DNA of 64,000 nt from Pseudomonadota bacterium (GCA_021808195.1 JAKBCE010000003.1:143110-207109); one strand, 5' to 3'; shown: positions 54,993 through 64,000, counted from the stretch's first letter. The notes: generated from the letters alone by a model not told the origin. Numbers and translations are program-made.

Positions 54993-55578
54993 ACTCGCTC
55001 TCCTCGAAGTGGTTGGCGCCCACATCGCCCAGCGGTGTCGGTAGCGCTGCGGCCGCAAAGGCGCGAGTATACGCATGCACTTGGCACAGCCGTGCAACGG
55101 CCGGACGTGCAGCGCACTCACAGTAGCGCGCTCAGTGCTCGGCATCCCCGCTACGGGCACCGCCAGCCATCGCGATCCATCTGTACGCGAGCACGAGGCA
55201 AGTCGCACGGCCCACCGCCGAGCCGGACATCACAGCGATGATCCGCGTCCCATTGCCCGCTGAAGATGCTGCCGATGCGTTTGCGACCCAACACAGCGCC
55301 GCCCTTCGCCGCAGGCGCCAACCCGGGACCGACGCCACGGCGCCTCGGTGTGACCCCCGCGTCGCCGGTTTTCCTCGTGTGCGACGCGAGTTGTGCCCGC
55401 GAGGAAGTCCCTCGGCGGTTCGCGCAGGGGCTACAACGACGACGGCTCGGGCGGCAAGCCCCCTCGCGCACCGAGGTGGGCCGTCCGGCCCGTCCGGCGG
55501 CGCAATGCATCGGCACCTCACCGGCTCGCAGCGCCTTGCGCGGCCGCTTCGGCTGCGCAAGGCGGAACGGCCGTTGCG
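54993..55578. other. Gene-free stretch
   Basis: It lies between the M3 peptidase start and the LuxR-type regulator stop, both minus strand. Open frames on both strands lack ribosome-binding sites or recognisable domains. It must hold the peptidase promoter. Confidence 0.4.
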
Positions 55579-56772
55579 CTAGGACCGCTCGCCCGGCTGC
55601 AGCGCGGCGCCGGAGGACAGCAGCCAGCGCACCAGCTCGCTCTGACGTCGCAAGCCGGTCTTCTGGAACGCGCTCTTCAGCTGACTTGCCGCCGTGTTTC
55701 GTGAGATGCGTCGGCGCTCGGCATAACGCTTGAGTGTCTCGCCTTCTGCCATCGCGAGCGCGACCTGCACCTCCGCCGGGGTCAGACCGTAGACGTGCCG
55801 CAACAGCTGCCTGCCGACCGCCGGAATGCGCGTCTGCCCGCCATGAATCACCAGCGCACAGGCCGCCAGCGTGTGGTCGATCTGGCAGGCGCGGCCGGTG
55901 CGGTCCCTGTGCGGCAGCGCCAGCGCTTGCACACAGAGCGTCTCGCCATTGCGTCGGGACAGTTGAGCCACCGTGGCACACCGTTCACTGTGCGCGCGCA
56001 CCGGATCGAGCGCCGCGGCGATGGCGGTGCGGATGGCCGCCTGTCCGTGCGATGCCCCTCGAACGATCAACTCCCCGGAGCGACTGAGCAGCAACGGATC
56101 GGCGCGCCGCAGTTCCGCCTGGGCGGCGGCATTGCTGTGCAGTGCGCGTGAGCAGGCATCGAGCAGCAGGACGGCGGCCGGCACCGTATCGAGCAGTGCC
56201 AGCGAGGCGTTCGAGAGACCCTGCAGGAACGCGAAGCGGCGTTGGATCCTCGCCGCACGGGCGAGGTGCGGCAGCAGCGCCTGATAGAGGCGGATCTCCT
56301 CGGCCGTGAAGTCCCCGCAGCGACGGCTGCGCAGGGAGCTGAACTTCATCGCGTAGGCACCCTCGCGCATGACGATGCCGCCGATGGCGTGGAAATAATC
56401 CTGCGGCCGCAGCCAATCCTGGTAGAACTCGGTCTTTGGCAGCTTGCTTTCCGGGTACAACATCGCCCCGGTAACCGGTCGACCCGCTTCGAGCATCGTT
56501 TCGTTTTGCGCCCAGACGTTGACGTGGTTGTAGTATTCCAGGACGCTCAGGAAGTGCTCATCGAAGTCGATGACGGCATTAGGGAAGCTCTCCCCGGCGG
56601 CGAGGCTCGCATCCATGGTTTCGAAGTTGTGGGTGTAGATCAATGTCCCGCGAGCTTCGACTGCCCGGGCGAAGGCCCGCAGGAACACCGGCCACTGCGA
56701 AGGGTCAACGGCCGCCTCGTAAATGAGGTTGATCAGGGCCTGAACGGTTTCGTTGGTGATTCGTGCAGGCAT
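55579..56772 (-). CDS. LuxR-type transcriptional regulator
   Basis: 397 residues. The ATG at 56772 has GAGGTG 7 nt upstream, so the GTG at 56781 is rejected. The C-terminal helix-turn-helix (about 335-390) reads YGLTPAEVQVALAMAEGETLKRYAERRRISRNTAASQLKSAFQK in outline, a LuxR/GerE domain. The N-terminal 300 residues look like one or two PAS/GAF-like sensing modules. No autoinducer-binding signature of LuxR (WxxYxxxD) is apparent and there is no receiver domain, so it is an orphan regulator of unknown ligand. It is divergent from a methyltransferase gene 650 bp away, with 13-bp repeats between. Confidence 0.85.
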   Translation of the reverse strand: MPARITNETVQALINLIYEAAVDPSQWPVFLRAFARAVEARGTLIYTHNFETMDASLAAGESFPNAVIDFDEHFLSVLEYYNHVNVWAQNETMLEAGRPVTGAMLYPESKLPKTEFYQDWLRPQDYFHAIGGIVMREGAYAMKFSSLRSRRCGDFTAEEIRLYQALLPHLARAARIQRRFAFLQGLSNASLALLDTVPAAVLLLDACSRALHSNAAAQAELRRADPLLLSRSGELIVRGASHGQAAIRTAIAAALDPVRAHSERCATVAQLSRRNGETLCVQALALPHRDRTGRACQIDHTLAACALVIHGGQTRIPAVGRQLLRHVYGLTPAEVQVALAMAEGETLKRYAERRRISRNTAASQLKSAFQKTGLRRQSELVRWLLSSGAALQPGERS

Positions 56773-57420
56773 GGTCGGCACCTCGCTGCGTTCAGCGTTA
56801 CCTCAGACCGAGCAGTGCCAGCCGGTCAGCGAACCGGACTCCCCGTGCGCAACCCCGACGGCTGCGCGCGAACCGGCCGCGACAAGCGCCCCCCTGCAGG
56901 ACGCCACGCGGCGACGGCAACCGCGACAGCTGACCCTGAGACCTGACCATGAGACCTGACCTGAGCGGTTGACAGCGGCTCTGGCGTATGTTGTGTCGTT
57001 TGCGAAAAGCCTAACAAATCGGACGATTCCCGCGCAACTGCGCATCGCCCGCCAAGACCGGCCGCAGCACCCAACGTGGCGATCCGCCTGCACCACAGCC
57101 TTGGTCTTAACCAATTCATGACATAGGGCCGAACGACACGCATCACCCGTTTGGGTGGTGCCGACCTGAGCGCCCCGGGGAACAATCCCGACACCGGCAA
57201 TGCTGCGGCCAAAGCCGCGGCGGGCCCGAACAGTCCGGCGGCAGGCGGCGCCGTTCTAGCCGAGGAAGCCTGAAGCCTCCGCACTTGGTGGATCGTCACA
57301 TGTTTCGATGTACCCGCAATGCATCCGTCATGCTCATGGCCTCGAGACCCAGCGCGCACGGCGCAAGCTGCGGGCTCACCCGATGGGGTAATTCCGCTGG
57401 GCACAGCGCGGTATTGAGCT
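56773..57420. other. Intergenic region between divergent regulator and methyltransferase
   Basis: Apart from the 13-bp repeats I see no gene. A plus frame at about 57125-57270 without an ATG encodes a low-complexity Gly/Ala/Asn/Pro peptide and is not supported. The length suggests complex regulation of one or both flanking genes. Confidence 0.4.
56930..56965. repeat. 13-bp tandem direct repeats upstream of the LuxR-type gene
   Basis: CTGACCCTGAGAC (56930-56942), CTGACCATGAGAC (56943-56955), then the partial unit CTGACCTGAG (56956-56965). The block is 158 bp upstream of the regulator start and just before a plus-strand TTGACA (56969-56974). This is a plausible array of binding sites for the regulator or another protein. 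Confidence 0.6.
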
Positions 57421-58308
57421 ATGCCGATTAACCTCGAGGAGCGTCAGCTGTTGGAACGCCTGGCGAGCAACGGCCCGCAACCGGCTGACTACCCGCTGTT
57501 CACCGCCTTGCTGACGCGCGCCTTTGAGCGAACCGAGCATGCCCGAGGGCACTTTGCCATGATCCGGGATGTCCTAGCGGACACGCTCGATGTGAGCACC
57601 ATGCAGGGGTTTGCCCTGAGAAAGCCGCACGGTTATCCCGGAGACTTCGAGATTATCGATCGGATCTATGTGACGCACCGCGCCACCGAGCCGCGGCTGG
57701 CGCGGTGGGACGAGTACTTCCATGCACAGCCGGCAACCCGGGCCGTTTGCAATCGGAAGGCCTATTTCCACAGACTCTTGGATCGACTGGCAGCTTGCAA
57801 TTCGGCGCGGGTCTTGAACGTTGCAAGCGGCCCGTGCCGAGATGTGCGCGAGTGGCTTCGGGGCCACCCGCAGCGCCCGGTCCGATTTGATTGCATTGAT
57901 ATGGATGAGCATGCTCTGCAGTACGCTTCGAGGCTGTGCGCCGGACTGCAAGAGCGCATCTGCTGGACACGCGCCAACGCGTTCCGTTTCAGACCCTCTG
58001 AGCAGTACGATCTCATCTGGGTCGCCGGACTGTGCGATTACTTCAGCGATGCCAGAGTCGTGCGGCTGATCAGCAGGCTCGCACCCGCTCTGCGGCCCGG
58101 CGCCGAGCTCGTCCTCGGCAATTTCGGCCCCGGCAACCCGAGTCGGGCCTATATGGAAATCATCGGTGAATGGACACTGCAGCACAGGAGCGCCTCCCGT
58201 CTCTGCGCTCTCGCCCAGGAAGCCGGAATCCGCGAGGCCAATGTCCGAATCGGTGCTGAACCCCAAGGGGTCAATCTGTTTCTGCACATCAGGAATGATG
58301 ACGCCTGA
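57421..58308 (+). CDS. SAM-dependent methyltransferase, 3-OH-palmitate methyl ester (PhcB-like) family
   Basis: 295 residues. An N-terminal helical region leads to the family mark KPHGYPGDFEIIDRIY and PATRAVCNRKAYF, then a class I Rossmann methyltransferase: motif I VLNVASGPCRDV, acidic FDCIDMDEHAL, and DLIWVAGLCDYF. Database relatives are named after the 'extracellular factor' 3-hydroxypalmitic acid methyl ester biosynthesis protein (PhcB) of Ralstonia, which methylates a hydroxy fatty acid to make a quorum signal. Whether this member makes such a signal is unknown. It is divergent from an orphan LuxR-type regulator. The ribosome-binding site is weak. Confidence 0.78.
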   Translation: MPINLEERQLLERLASNGPQPADYPLFTALLTRAFERTEHARGHFAMIRDVLADTLDVSTMQGFALRKPHGYPGDFEIIDRIYVTHRATEPRLARWDEYFHAQPATRAVCNRKAYFHRLLDRLAACNSARVLNVASGPCRDVREWLRGHPQRPVRFDCIDMDEHALQYASRLCAGLQERICWTRANAFRFRPSEQYDLIWVAGLCDYFSDARVVRLISRLAPALRPGAELVLGNFGPGNPSRAYMEIIGEWTLQHRSASRLCALAQEAGIREANVRIGAEPQGVNLFLHIRNDDA

Positions 58309-58614
58309 GTGACGCAGCGCGATGGGGCATAACGCGCCGCGCGCGGCGGACCGCCTGATGGGCACCGGTTCGACGCTGCTGCCCGCCACGTTCCCGAAAC
58401 CACTCCGATTTGCCGCAGCCACATCGGTACGGGGAAAATCGGCTGCAGCCCTGCGGTGCGTTTTGAACGTCGCCTGTCGGGGTGATGCTGGCAGGTCAGG
58501 CCCTGCCCCCTGCGACTCGCACCACCTCATCCATGCGCCAGTACGCTGCGCGCTCGCTCTGCGCCACGGTACCGCGCCCAACGTTGACGTCGCGCGCGCG
58601 GCCCACTCACCGGA
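58309..58614. other. Stretch without a supported gene
   Basis: It lies between two convergent genes. There are no credible frames and no obvious T-tailed hairpin. Confidence 0.4.
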
Positions 58615-59604
58615 CTATGCTGCCGGCCTTCCGGCGCCGCCCGTCATCGCCCAGTCGAAGAGCCGGCTCGGCCAGCCGCCGCCGAGACTCGCCCCGGTCA
58701 CCGCCTCGAGGTGATAGGGCGCACCGGTCAGAATGGATTCCGCGGCGGCCAGTCCGCTGCGCACCGCAGGTCCGATGCCCTCGGCCATGTCGCGCGTGGC
58801 GAGCCCGGCGGCATCGCCCGCGATGAAGGCATTGCCGCTGCGCACGACGTCGACCCGCCCGCGCAGATAGTAGCTGTAGCCGCTCGGCTCGTAGTGCGCG
58901 CCGCGTGCGAGTTCGCGATCGAGCTTGCGCGTCAGGCGCGCCCAGTGATCGTGGATGCTGTGACCGGAGCGCTTGATGCGCTCGGCCATGCCGCCGATGC
59001 CGATATTGAGCCAGCCGTTCTGCTTCGGCACGTACCAGGAATAGCCGGGCAGCCCGTGCTCGAAGAACCACAGATGACAGTCCGGATCGCGCCAGTCGTA
59101 CTCGATTTCATGCTCGAGCGTGACGGTCTGCAGCTCGGTTGCCCGGGGATTGAGCTCGCGGAACAGCGTGCGATACACCGGGCAGCGGGTGCCGCCGGCA
59201 CCGATCAGGTAACGGGCACGAAACGCCTCGTCGATCACGAACCCACCGTGCTCCTCGCGGATCTGGCGCACGTTGTGCTGCACCACCGGGGCGCCGCTGC
59301 GCTCGAGCAGCCAGGCGTCGAATTCGACCCGGCGGATCGAGTGCTGCACGCAGCGGATGGGCAGATGCAGCCCCTTGACGTGCAGGTGCATCCGCTCGAA
59401 GGTGAGGAAGCGGTGCGGATAGGCCGCGATGTCGATCTGCAGATCGCGCACCACCTCCGGGGTGATCCACCCGGCGCACAGCTTCAGGCGCGGGAAGCTC
59501 GCCTGATCGAGCACCAGCACGTCGCAGCCGGCGCGCGCGAGGCGCCAGGCCGCGCTCGAGCCGGCCGGCCCGCCGCCGACAATCAACACCTCACAGCTGC
59601 GCAT
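58615..59604 (-). CDS. FAD-dependent oxidoreductase, geranylgeranyl-reductase-like
   Basis: 329 residues. The N-terminal dinucleotide fold GGGPAGSSAAWRLARAG ends in LVLDQASFPR; the following KLCAGWITPEV corresponds to the K-x-C-G/A-G motif of geranylgeranyl-reductase-type flavoproteins, and the C-terminal flavin motif is IAGDAAGLATRDMAEGIGPA. These enzymes often reduce or oxidise isoprenoid or fatty-acyl double bonds on lipids. The gene begins 7 bp after a cyclopropane-fatty-acid synthase, so the two are co-translated and probably modify the same membrane lipid. Confidence 0.88.
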   Translation of the reverse strand: MRSCEVLIVGGGPAGSSAAWRLARAGCDVLVLDQASFPRLKLCAGWITPEVVRDLQIDIAAYPHRFLTFERMHLHVKGLHLPIRCVQHSIRRVEFDAWLLERSGAPVVQHNVRQIREEHGGFVIDEAFRARYLIGAGGTRCPVYRTLFRELNPRATELQTVTLEHEIEYDWRDPDCHLWFFEHGLPGYSWYVPKQNGWLNIGIGGMAERIKRSGHSIHDHWARLTRKLDRELARGAHYEPSGYSYYLRGRVDVVRSGNAFIAGDAAGLATRDMAEGIGPAVRSGLAAAESILTGAPYHLEAVTGASLGGGWPSRLFDWAMTGGAGRPAA

Positions 59605-59611
59605 CCGGCCC

Positions 59612-60889
59612 TCAGCGCCCGTACAGGTGCGCGCGAGTCATCGGCACGTCGTTGTTCTGCCGGGTGGCGAACAGTACCTGGAACAACTGCAGCGTGCCGG
59701 TGGTGAACCCGGCGATCGAGCCGGCGAGATACATCCGCCACATGCGCACGAACTTGGCGTCGAACATCTGCTCGATGCGCCCGGAGGCCTGCTCGAACAG
59801 CTCGAGCCAATGCCGCAGCGTCTGCGCGTAGTGCAGGCGCAGATTCTCCACATCGAGGATCGAGAGGTCCGAGGGCTCGAAGATGCGCATCATCTCGCCG
59901 AGGGACGGGGGATAGGCGCCGGGGAAGATGCGCTTCTCGATCCACGGCTGCAGCGGCGCCGGATAGTTCCGGCCGATGGAGTGAATCAGTCCGCGGCCGT
60001 TGTCCCCGAGCGAACGGGACACCACCGCTCCGAGGCCCTCGTAGTGCTCGACCCCGACATGCTCGAGCATGCCGACCGACACGAATGCATCGTAGCGGCC
60101 GCTGATGTTGCGGTAATCGTCCCGCACGTACTCGACCTGACCGGCGAGCCCTTCGCGCTCGGCCCGCTCGCGCGCGTAGGCGACCTGTTCGCGGGAAATA
60201 TTGAAGGCACGCACCTTCACCCCGTAGTGGCGCGCCATGTGCAGCGCAAGGGTGCCCCACCCGCAGCCGGCCTCCACCACGTGCTCCCCGGGCTGCAGGC
60301 GCATCTTGCGGCAGACGTGATCCATCTTCGCCACCTGCGCCGCATCGAGCGTGGTGTCGGGCGTCGGGTAGTACGCGCACGTATAGGCCATCGTCTGCCC
60401 GAGCCACAGCGAATAAAACGGGTTGCCGATGTCGTAATGATGATGGATGTTCTCGCGCGAGCCAGCGAGCGTATTGACGTGCGGACGGCGCACGTGAGCC
60501 ATCAGCCGCGCCAGCCCCGAAGGAGCCGGGGCGCGAGTGCCGGCGCGATAGATCACCTCGAGCAGCGGCACCAGGTCACCCTCGATGCGGACGCTGCCAT
60601 CGCTGTAGGCATCCGGGAAGCGCAGCTGCGGATCGGCGAGGATGCCGATCAGCGTGCGCCGGCTCGGAATGTGTATCCGGCACACCGTTTCTGCGCCCAC
60701 CGGCGCAATGCGCTCGCCCGTCCACAGCACGAATTCGAGCTCGGGATTGCCGAGCCGTCCGAGCAGTTTGGCGAGCAGCCGGCCCTCGAGCGACTCGCCG
60801 CGTGCGGGCGCGGGCACCGGCCGCTCGGCCGCGTCCTGCCGCCCGGTGGCGTTCGGTGAGGTCATCAGGCTCTCGTCACTGGCATTCAC
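59612..60889 (-). CDS. Cyclopropane-fatty-acyl-phospholipid synthase family protein
   Basis: 425 residues with a GTG start at 60889 and GAGGAGG upstream. The N-terminal lipid-binding region is followed by HYDIGNPFYSLWLGQTMAYTCAYY, the SAM motif VVEAGCGWGTLALHMA, SVGMLEHVG and HSIGRNYPAP, which together define the CFA synthase/mycolic acid methyltransferase family. It adds a SAM-derived methylene to an unsaturated acyl chain at the membrane. Coupling to a FAD reductase raises the possibility that the methylene is reduced to a methyl branch. The N-terminus (about 35 residues) is an unconserved Ala/Pro-rich extension. Confidence 0.9.
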   Translation of the reverse strand: MNASDESLMTSPNATGRQDAAERPVPAPARGESLEGRLLAKLLGRLGNPELEFVLWTGERIAPVGAETVCRIHIPSRRTLIGILADPQLRFPDAYSDGSVRIEGDLVPLLEVIYRAGTRAPAPSGLARLMAHVRRPHVNTLAGSRENIHHHYDIGNPFYSLWLGQTMAYTCAYYPTPDTTLDAAQVAKMDHVCRKMRLQPGEHVVEAGCGWGTLALHMARHYGVKVRAFNISREQVAYARERAEREGLAGQVEYVRDDYRNISGRYDAFVSVGMLEHVGVEHYEGLGAVVSRSLGDNGRGLIHSIGRNYPAPLQPWIEKRIFPGAYPPSLGEMMRIFEPSDLSILDVENLRLHYAQTLRHWLELFEQASGRIEQMFDAKFVRMWRMYLAGSIAGFTTGTLQLFQVLFATRQNNDVPMTRAHLYGR

Positions 60890-61107
60890 GGCGCCTCCTC
60901 GCTGCCTTTGGCAAGCATTGTTGTGGATCTAATCTAGCATGGCCGGCCCGCCGCCCGCAGCGCGTCCGGACGCGCCGCCCCGAGCACCCCGCTCGGCCAG
61001 CCGAATTGGCGCCCGCCAGGGGCTTCCTCTACCCTATGGGTCGCGTCGCTGAAAAGCCATAACACCTGCGGATCGGCGCCACCGTTCCGCCCGGGAGGAG
61101 CCGCATC

Positions 61108-64000
61108 ATGCCCATTGCCCCGCGCTCGGTCCGCTCACGCGCCCTGCCCCTGCTCGCCCTCGGCGCCCTCCTCGGCGTACCGCTCGCATCGGCCGCGAGC
61201 GCCCCGTCGAGTGCGCCGAGCGCGCCTTATGCGGCGCTGCGCTGGCGCAACGTCGGGCCGTGGATCGGCGGACGGGTGGTGGCGGTCGCCGGTGTCGAGC
61301 AGGACCCGGACCTCTTCTACATGGGCGCGGTCGATGGTGGGGTGTGGCGCAGCACCGACTACGGCAACCGCTGGGTCAATATCACCGATCGCACCCTGCC
61401 CGGCAGCAGCGAGAGCATCGGCGCGATTGCCGTCGCTCCCTCGAACCCGAAGATTCTGTATGTCGGCACCGGCGAGAGCGACATCCGCGGCGATGTGATC
61501 ACCGGCGATGGGGTGTTCCGCTCGAGCGATGCCGGCAAGACCTGGCAGCGAGCCGGACTCACCGACACCCACACCATCAGCGCGCTGGTGGTCGATCCGT
61601 CGAACCCCGAGGTGGTGTATGCCGCCGCGATGGGCCACGTGTTCAAGTCGAATCCCGAGCGGGGCGTGTTCAAGTCCACCGACGGCGGCAAGAGCTGGCA
61701 GAAGATTCTCTACGTCAATGCCCAAACCGGCGCGATCGACCTGGTGATGGACCCGCGCAACCCCAAGGTGCTCTACGCCGCGCTGTGGCAGGCGTACCGC
61801 ACGCCCTGGAAGCTCGAGGACGGCGGCCCCGGCAGCGGCCTGTACAAGAGCGTCGACGGCGGGGCGCACTGGCAGGAAATCTCGCACAACCCGGGCTTCC
61901 CGCGCGGGCTGCTCGGGCGCATCGGCATCAGTGTCGCGGCGAGCGACCCGAACGTGCTCTACAGCATCGTGCAGGCCAAGCACGGCGGGGTGTTCCGCTC
62001 CGATGACGGCGGCGCGCACTGGCGCCGCGTCAATCGCAGCTGGAGCCTGCGCCAGAGAGCCTTCTACTACATGACGATCTATGCCGATCCGACGGACCCG
62101 AACACCGTGTACGTCCCGGAGGTCGATGCTCTGTGGGTCTCGCACGACGGCGGTGAGCACTTCGCGATGCTGCACACCCCGCACGGGGACAATCACATCG
62201 TGTGGATCAACCCGCGCAACCCCAAGATCCTGCTCGAAGGCAACGACGGCGGCGCGACGGTCTCGACCGACGGCGGCAAGACCTGGAGCACCGAGCACAA
62301 CCAGCCCACCGGCCAGTTCTATCACGTCGCCCTCGACAACCAGTTCCCGTTCAACCTGTACGGCGCGCAGCAGGATGAGGGCTCCTTCGAGGGGCCGAGC
62401 GCAACCGCGGATGGGATGGTGCCGCTGTCGGCCTGGCACGGGGTCGCCTACAACGAGGCCACCTTCGTCGCCCCCGATCCGCGCAACCCCGAAGTCACCT
62501 GTGGCAGCGGCTACTTCAGCATCCTGGTCTGCTACGACAAGACCGTCGGACAGTTCAATGACGTGAGCCCGTGGCCGGACTACCAGGAGGGGGCGCCGGC
62601 GAGCCAGATGAAGTACCGCTTCGGCTGGACCCATCCGATCTTCTTCTCCCCCACCGATCCGCACACGCTGCTGCTCGCCTCGCAGTACGTGCTCGAGAGC
62701 GATGATCTCGGGCGCACCTGGCGGCGCATCAGCCCGGATCTGACCCGCAACGTCCGATCCACCGAGGGCCCAAGCGGCGGTCCGATCAATCTCGATGCCT
62801 CGGGGGCGGAGATCTTCCCGGACATCTCGGCGCTCGCGGTCTCGCCCCGCAATGCCAAAGTCATCTGGGCGGGCTCGGCCGACGGACTGGTGCACCTCAC
62901 CCGCGACGGCGGCGAGCACTGGCAGGCGGTCACACCGCCTGCACTGCCCGAGTGGACCGAAATCAACGCCATCGTGCCGTCCGCCGCCGCCGCGGGCACG
63001 GCCTACCTGAGCGCCTCGCGGTATATGTGGGACGACTTCCACCCCTACGTGTTCGAGACGACCGATTACGGCGCGCACTGGCAGCAGATCACCACGGGCC
63101 TGCCCGCGCGCCAGTACGTGCTGTCACTGGCGCAGGACCCGCGGGATCCGAGTCTGCTCTTCGCCGGGACCAAGAACACGGTGTACGTGAGCCTCAACGG
63201 CGGTCGCCAGTGGCAACCGCTGACGCTGAACCTGCCGCGCGTGCAGGTTCGCGGCATCGCCATCGACACCCGTCAGGGCCAGGTGGCCATCGCCACCCAC
63301 GGTCGCGCCCTGTGGATCCTCGACAACCTGACGCTGCTCGAGCAGCTGACGCACCACCGTGCTCCGGCGCCGGACCTGCCGGCGCTGTACGCCCCGGCGA
63401 GCGCGTGGCTGTCGCACGCCTACGGGCAAAGCGCCTACACCCGGCGGGTCGGCACGGCCGGCACCAACCCGCCATTCGGTGCAACGGTGTTCTTCCACAT
63501 CCCGGCCGACTATCACGGCCAGTTCCCGGTGCGCCTGAGCTTTCTCGATGCCGCGGGCCAGACGATCCGCAGCTTCGCGCTGCACCTGGCCCATCCGGCC
63601 CCGAAGCTGAGCGCCGCCGTGCGCGACAACCGCACCCCGGCCGAGGCCCACGCCGCCGCGCAAACCCGAGCCACCGGCATCACCCCGGGCAACAACCGCT
63701 TCCAGTGGAACCTGCGCTATCCGGATGCGACTGACGTGACCGGCTTCTGGACCCCGGTGGCCGCCGGCGGGCTGCCGGACTCGGTGATCGGTCCGACCGT
63801 GCTGCCGGGGGAGTACACCGTGGTGCTCGATTACCACGGCGAGCGGCTGCGCGCGCCCTTGGTGGTCAAACTCGATCCGCGACTGCACCCGAGCGCCGCT
63901 GACCTGCAGGCGCGCCTTGCGCTGCAGATGCGCATTCATGCGGCGCTCAACACGCTCGATGCGACCATCAACCGCGCGATTGCGCTGCGTCAGCGGGTTA
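61108..64000 (+). CDS. Secreted sortilin/BNR-repeat protein (3' end outside window)
   Basis: The ATG at 61108 has GGGAGGAG upstream and opens a signal peptide ending ASAASA. The frame stays open for 964 codons to the window edge. The body is a multi-bladed beta-propeller of BNR/VPS10-sortilin type, with repeated Asp-box strands such as GVFRSSDAGKTWQ, GVFKSTDGGKSWQ, GLYKSVDGGAHWQ and ATVSTDGGKTWS. After about residue 745 the sequence changes to an Ig-like region (PVRLSFLDAAGQTIRSF; LPGEYTVVLDYHGERL) and a helical tail begins at the edge. Such proteins are called glycosyl hydrolases in databases, but no catalytic residues are evident; peptide or glycan binding is likely. Confidence 0.88.
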   Translation, partial: MPIAPRSVRSRALPLLALGALLGVPLASAASAPSSAPSAPYAALRWRNVGPWIGGRVVAVAGVEQDPDLFYMGAVDGGVWRSTDYGNRWVNITDRTLPGSSESIGAIAVAPSNPKILYVGTGESDIRGDVITGDGVFRSSDAGKTWQRAGLTDTHTISALVVDPSNPEVVYAAAMGHVFKSNPERGVFKSTDGGKSWQKILYVNAQTGAIDLVMDPRNPKVLYAALWQAYRTPWKLEDGGPGSGLYKSVDGGAHWQEISHNPGFPRGLLGRIGISVAASDPNVLYSIVQAKHGGVFRSDDGGAHWRRVNRSWSLRQRAFYYMTIYADPTDPNTVYVPEVDALWVSHDGGEHFAMLHTPHGDNHIVWINPRNPKILLEGNDGGATVSTDGGKTWSTEHNQPTGQFYHVALDNQFPFNLYGAQQDEGSFEGPSATADGMVPLSAWHGVAYNEATFVAPDPRNPEVTCGSGYFSILVCYDKTVGQFNDVSPWPDYQEGAPASQMKYRFGWTHPIFFSPTDPHTLLLASQYVLESDDLGRTWRRISPDLTRNVRSTEGPSGGPINLDASGAEIFPDISALAVSPRNAKVIWAGSADGLVHLTRDGGEHWQAVTPPALPEWTEINAIVPSAAAAGTAYLSASRYMWDDFHPYVFETTDYGAHWQQITTGLPARQYVLSLAQDPRDPSLLFAGTKNTVYVSLNGGRQWQPLTLNLPRVQVRGIAIDTRQGQVAIATHGRALWILDNLTLLEQLTHHRAPAPDLPALYAPASAWLSHAYGQSAYTRRVGTAGTNPPFGATVFFHIPADYHGQFPVRLSFLDAAGQTIRSFALHLAHPAPKLSAAVRDNRTPAEAHAAAQTRATGITPGNNRFQWNLRYPDATDVTGFWTPVAAGGLPDSVIGPTVLPGEYTVVLDYHGERLRAPLVVKLDPRLHPSAADLQARLALQMRIHAALNTLDATINRAIALRQRV

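Noticed and set aside
53028..55241. A 737-codon plus-strand open frame
   Set aside because: It is antisense to the M3 peptidase, with no recognisable domain.
57125..57270. A plus frame encoding a Gly/Ala/Asn/Pro-rich peptide of about 45 residues
   Set aside because: It has no ATG or GTG with a ribosome-binding site; only an unsupported TTG.
61135..63078. A 647-codon minus-strand open frame
   Set aside because: It is antisense to the sortilin-type gene, whose Asp-box repeats and signal peptide are clear.

Overview
The window is about two-thirds G+C. It is dense with short-spaced operons encoding TonB-dependent, OmpA, OmpW and lipoprotein outer-membrane proteins. This points to a high-GC Gram-negative bacterium, most likely a gammaproteobacterium of Xanthomonadales/Nevskiales type; this is inference from gene content and no marker gene is present. 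I see no rRNA, tRNA, CRISPR array or intact insertion sequence.

Layout. 0.3-7.2 kb (minus): an unrecognised envelope cluster of glycine-zipper/OmpA lipoprotein, four-TM protein, secreted VWA-like protein and two Sel1-repeat proteins, with a possible decayed frame upstream. 8.2-14.4 kb: a LuxR-type response regulator overlapping a hybrid histidine kinase, a GloVer-repeat lipoprotein and a cation/proton antiporter. 14.4-19.5 kb: an S9 peptidase with a DUF2007 protein, then an aldo/keto reductase, a zinc alcohol dehydrogenase and a DUF302 protein. 19.6-25.0 kb: a hydroxyproline catabolism locus (GntR regulator, epimerase, DapA-type deaminase; divergent FAD oxidase and MFS pump) with a perfect 20-bp palindrome between the divergent genes.

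25.0-29.2 kb is a lower-GC degraded defence island: the 3' part of a SNF2 helicase with DUF3883, an intact RloA/RloB pair, the 5' end of a DUF1156 DNA methylase, and a small membrane-protein gene with an in-frame TGA. 29.5-33.7 kb: acyl-CoA synthetase, OPT transporter and DUF488. 33.8-36.9 kb: pstS-pstC-pstA with a Pho box and a strong hairpin after pstS, but no pstB or phoU. 36.9-38.7 kb: mtnA with a class II aldolase, the core of a 5'-deoxyadenosine/methylthioadenosine 'DHAP shunt'. A 35-codon lysine-rich gene lies at 39.1-39.2 kb.

39.5-47.2 kb: cytochrome b561 with YceI, an ABC-2 exporter, a large PAS-GGDEF-EAL protein and a sodium:solute symporter. 47.3-55.0 kb: TonB-dependent receptor, DUF2946 protein, OmpW with a lipase-like lipoprotein, and an M3 oligopeptidase. 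55.6-64.0 kb: a LuxR-type regulator divergent from a methyltransferase of the 3-hydroxypalmitate-methyl-ester family, a cyclopropane-fatty-acid-synthase/FAD-reductase pair, and a secreted sortilin-type propeller protein that runs off the right edge.

Much of the window is concerned with the cell surface, nutrient uptake (phosphate, peptides, hydroxyproline, sodium-coupled solutes) and lipid modification. The most unusual parts are the eroded island at 25-29 kb and the 0.3-7.2 kb envelope cluster.
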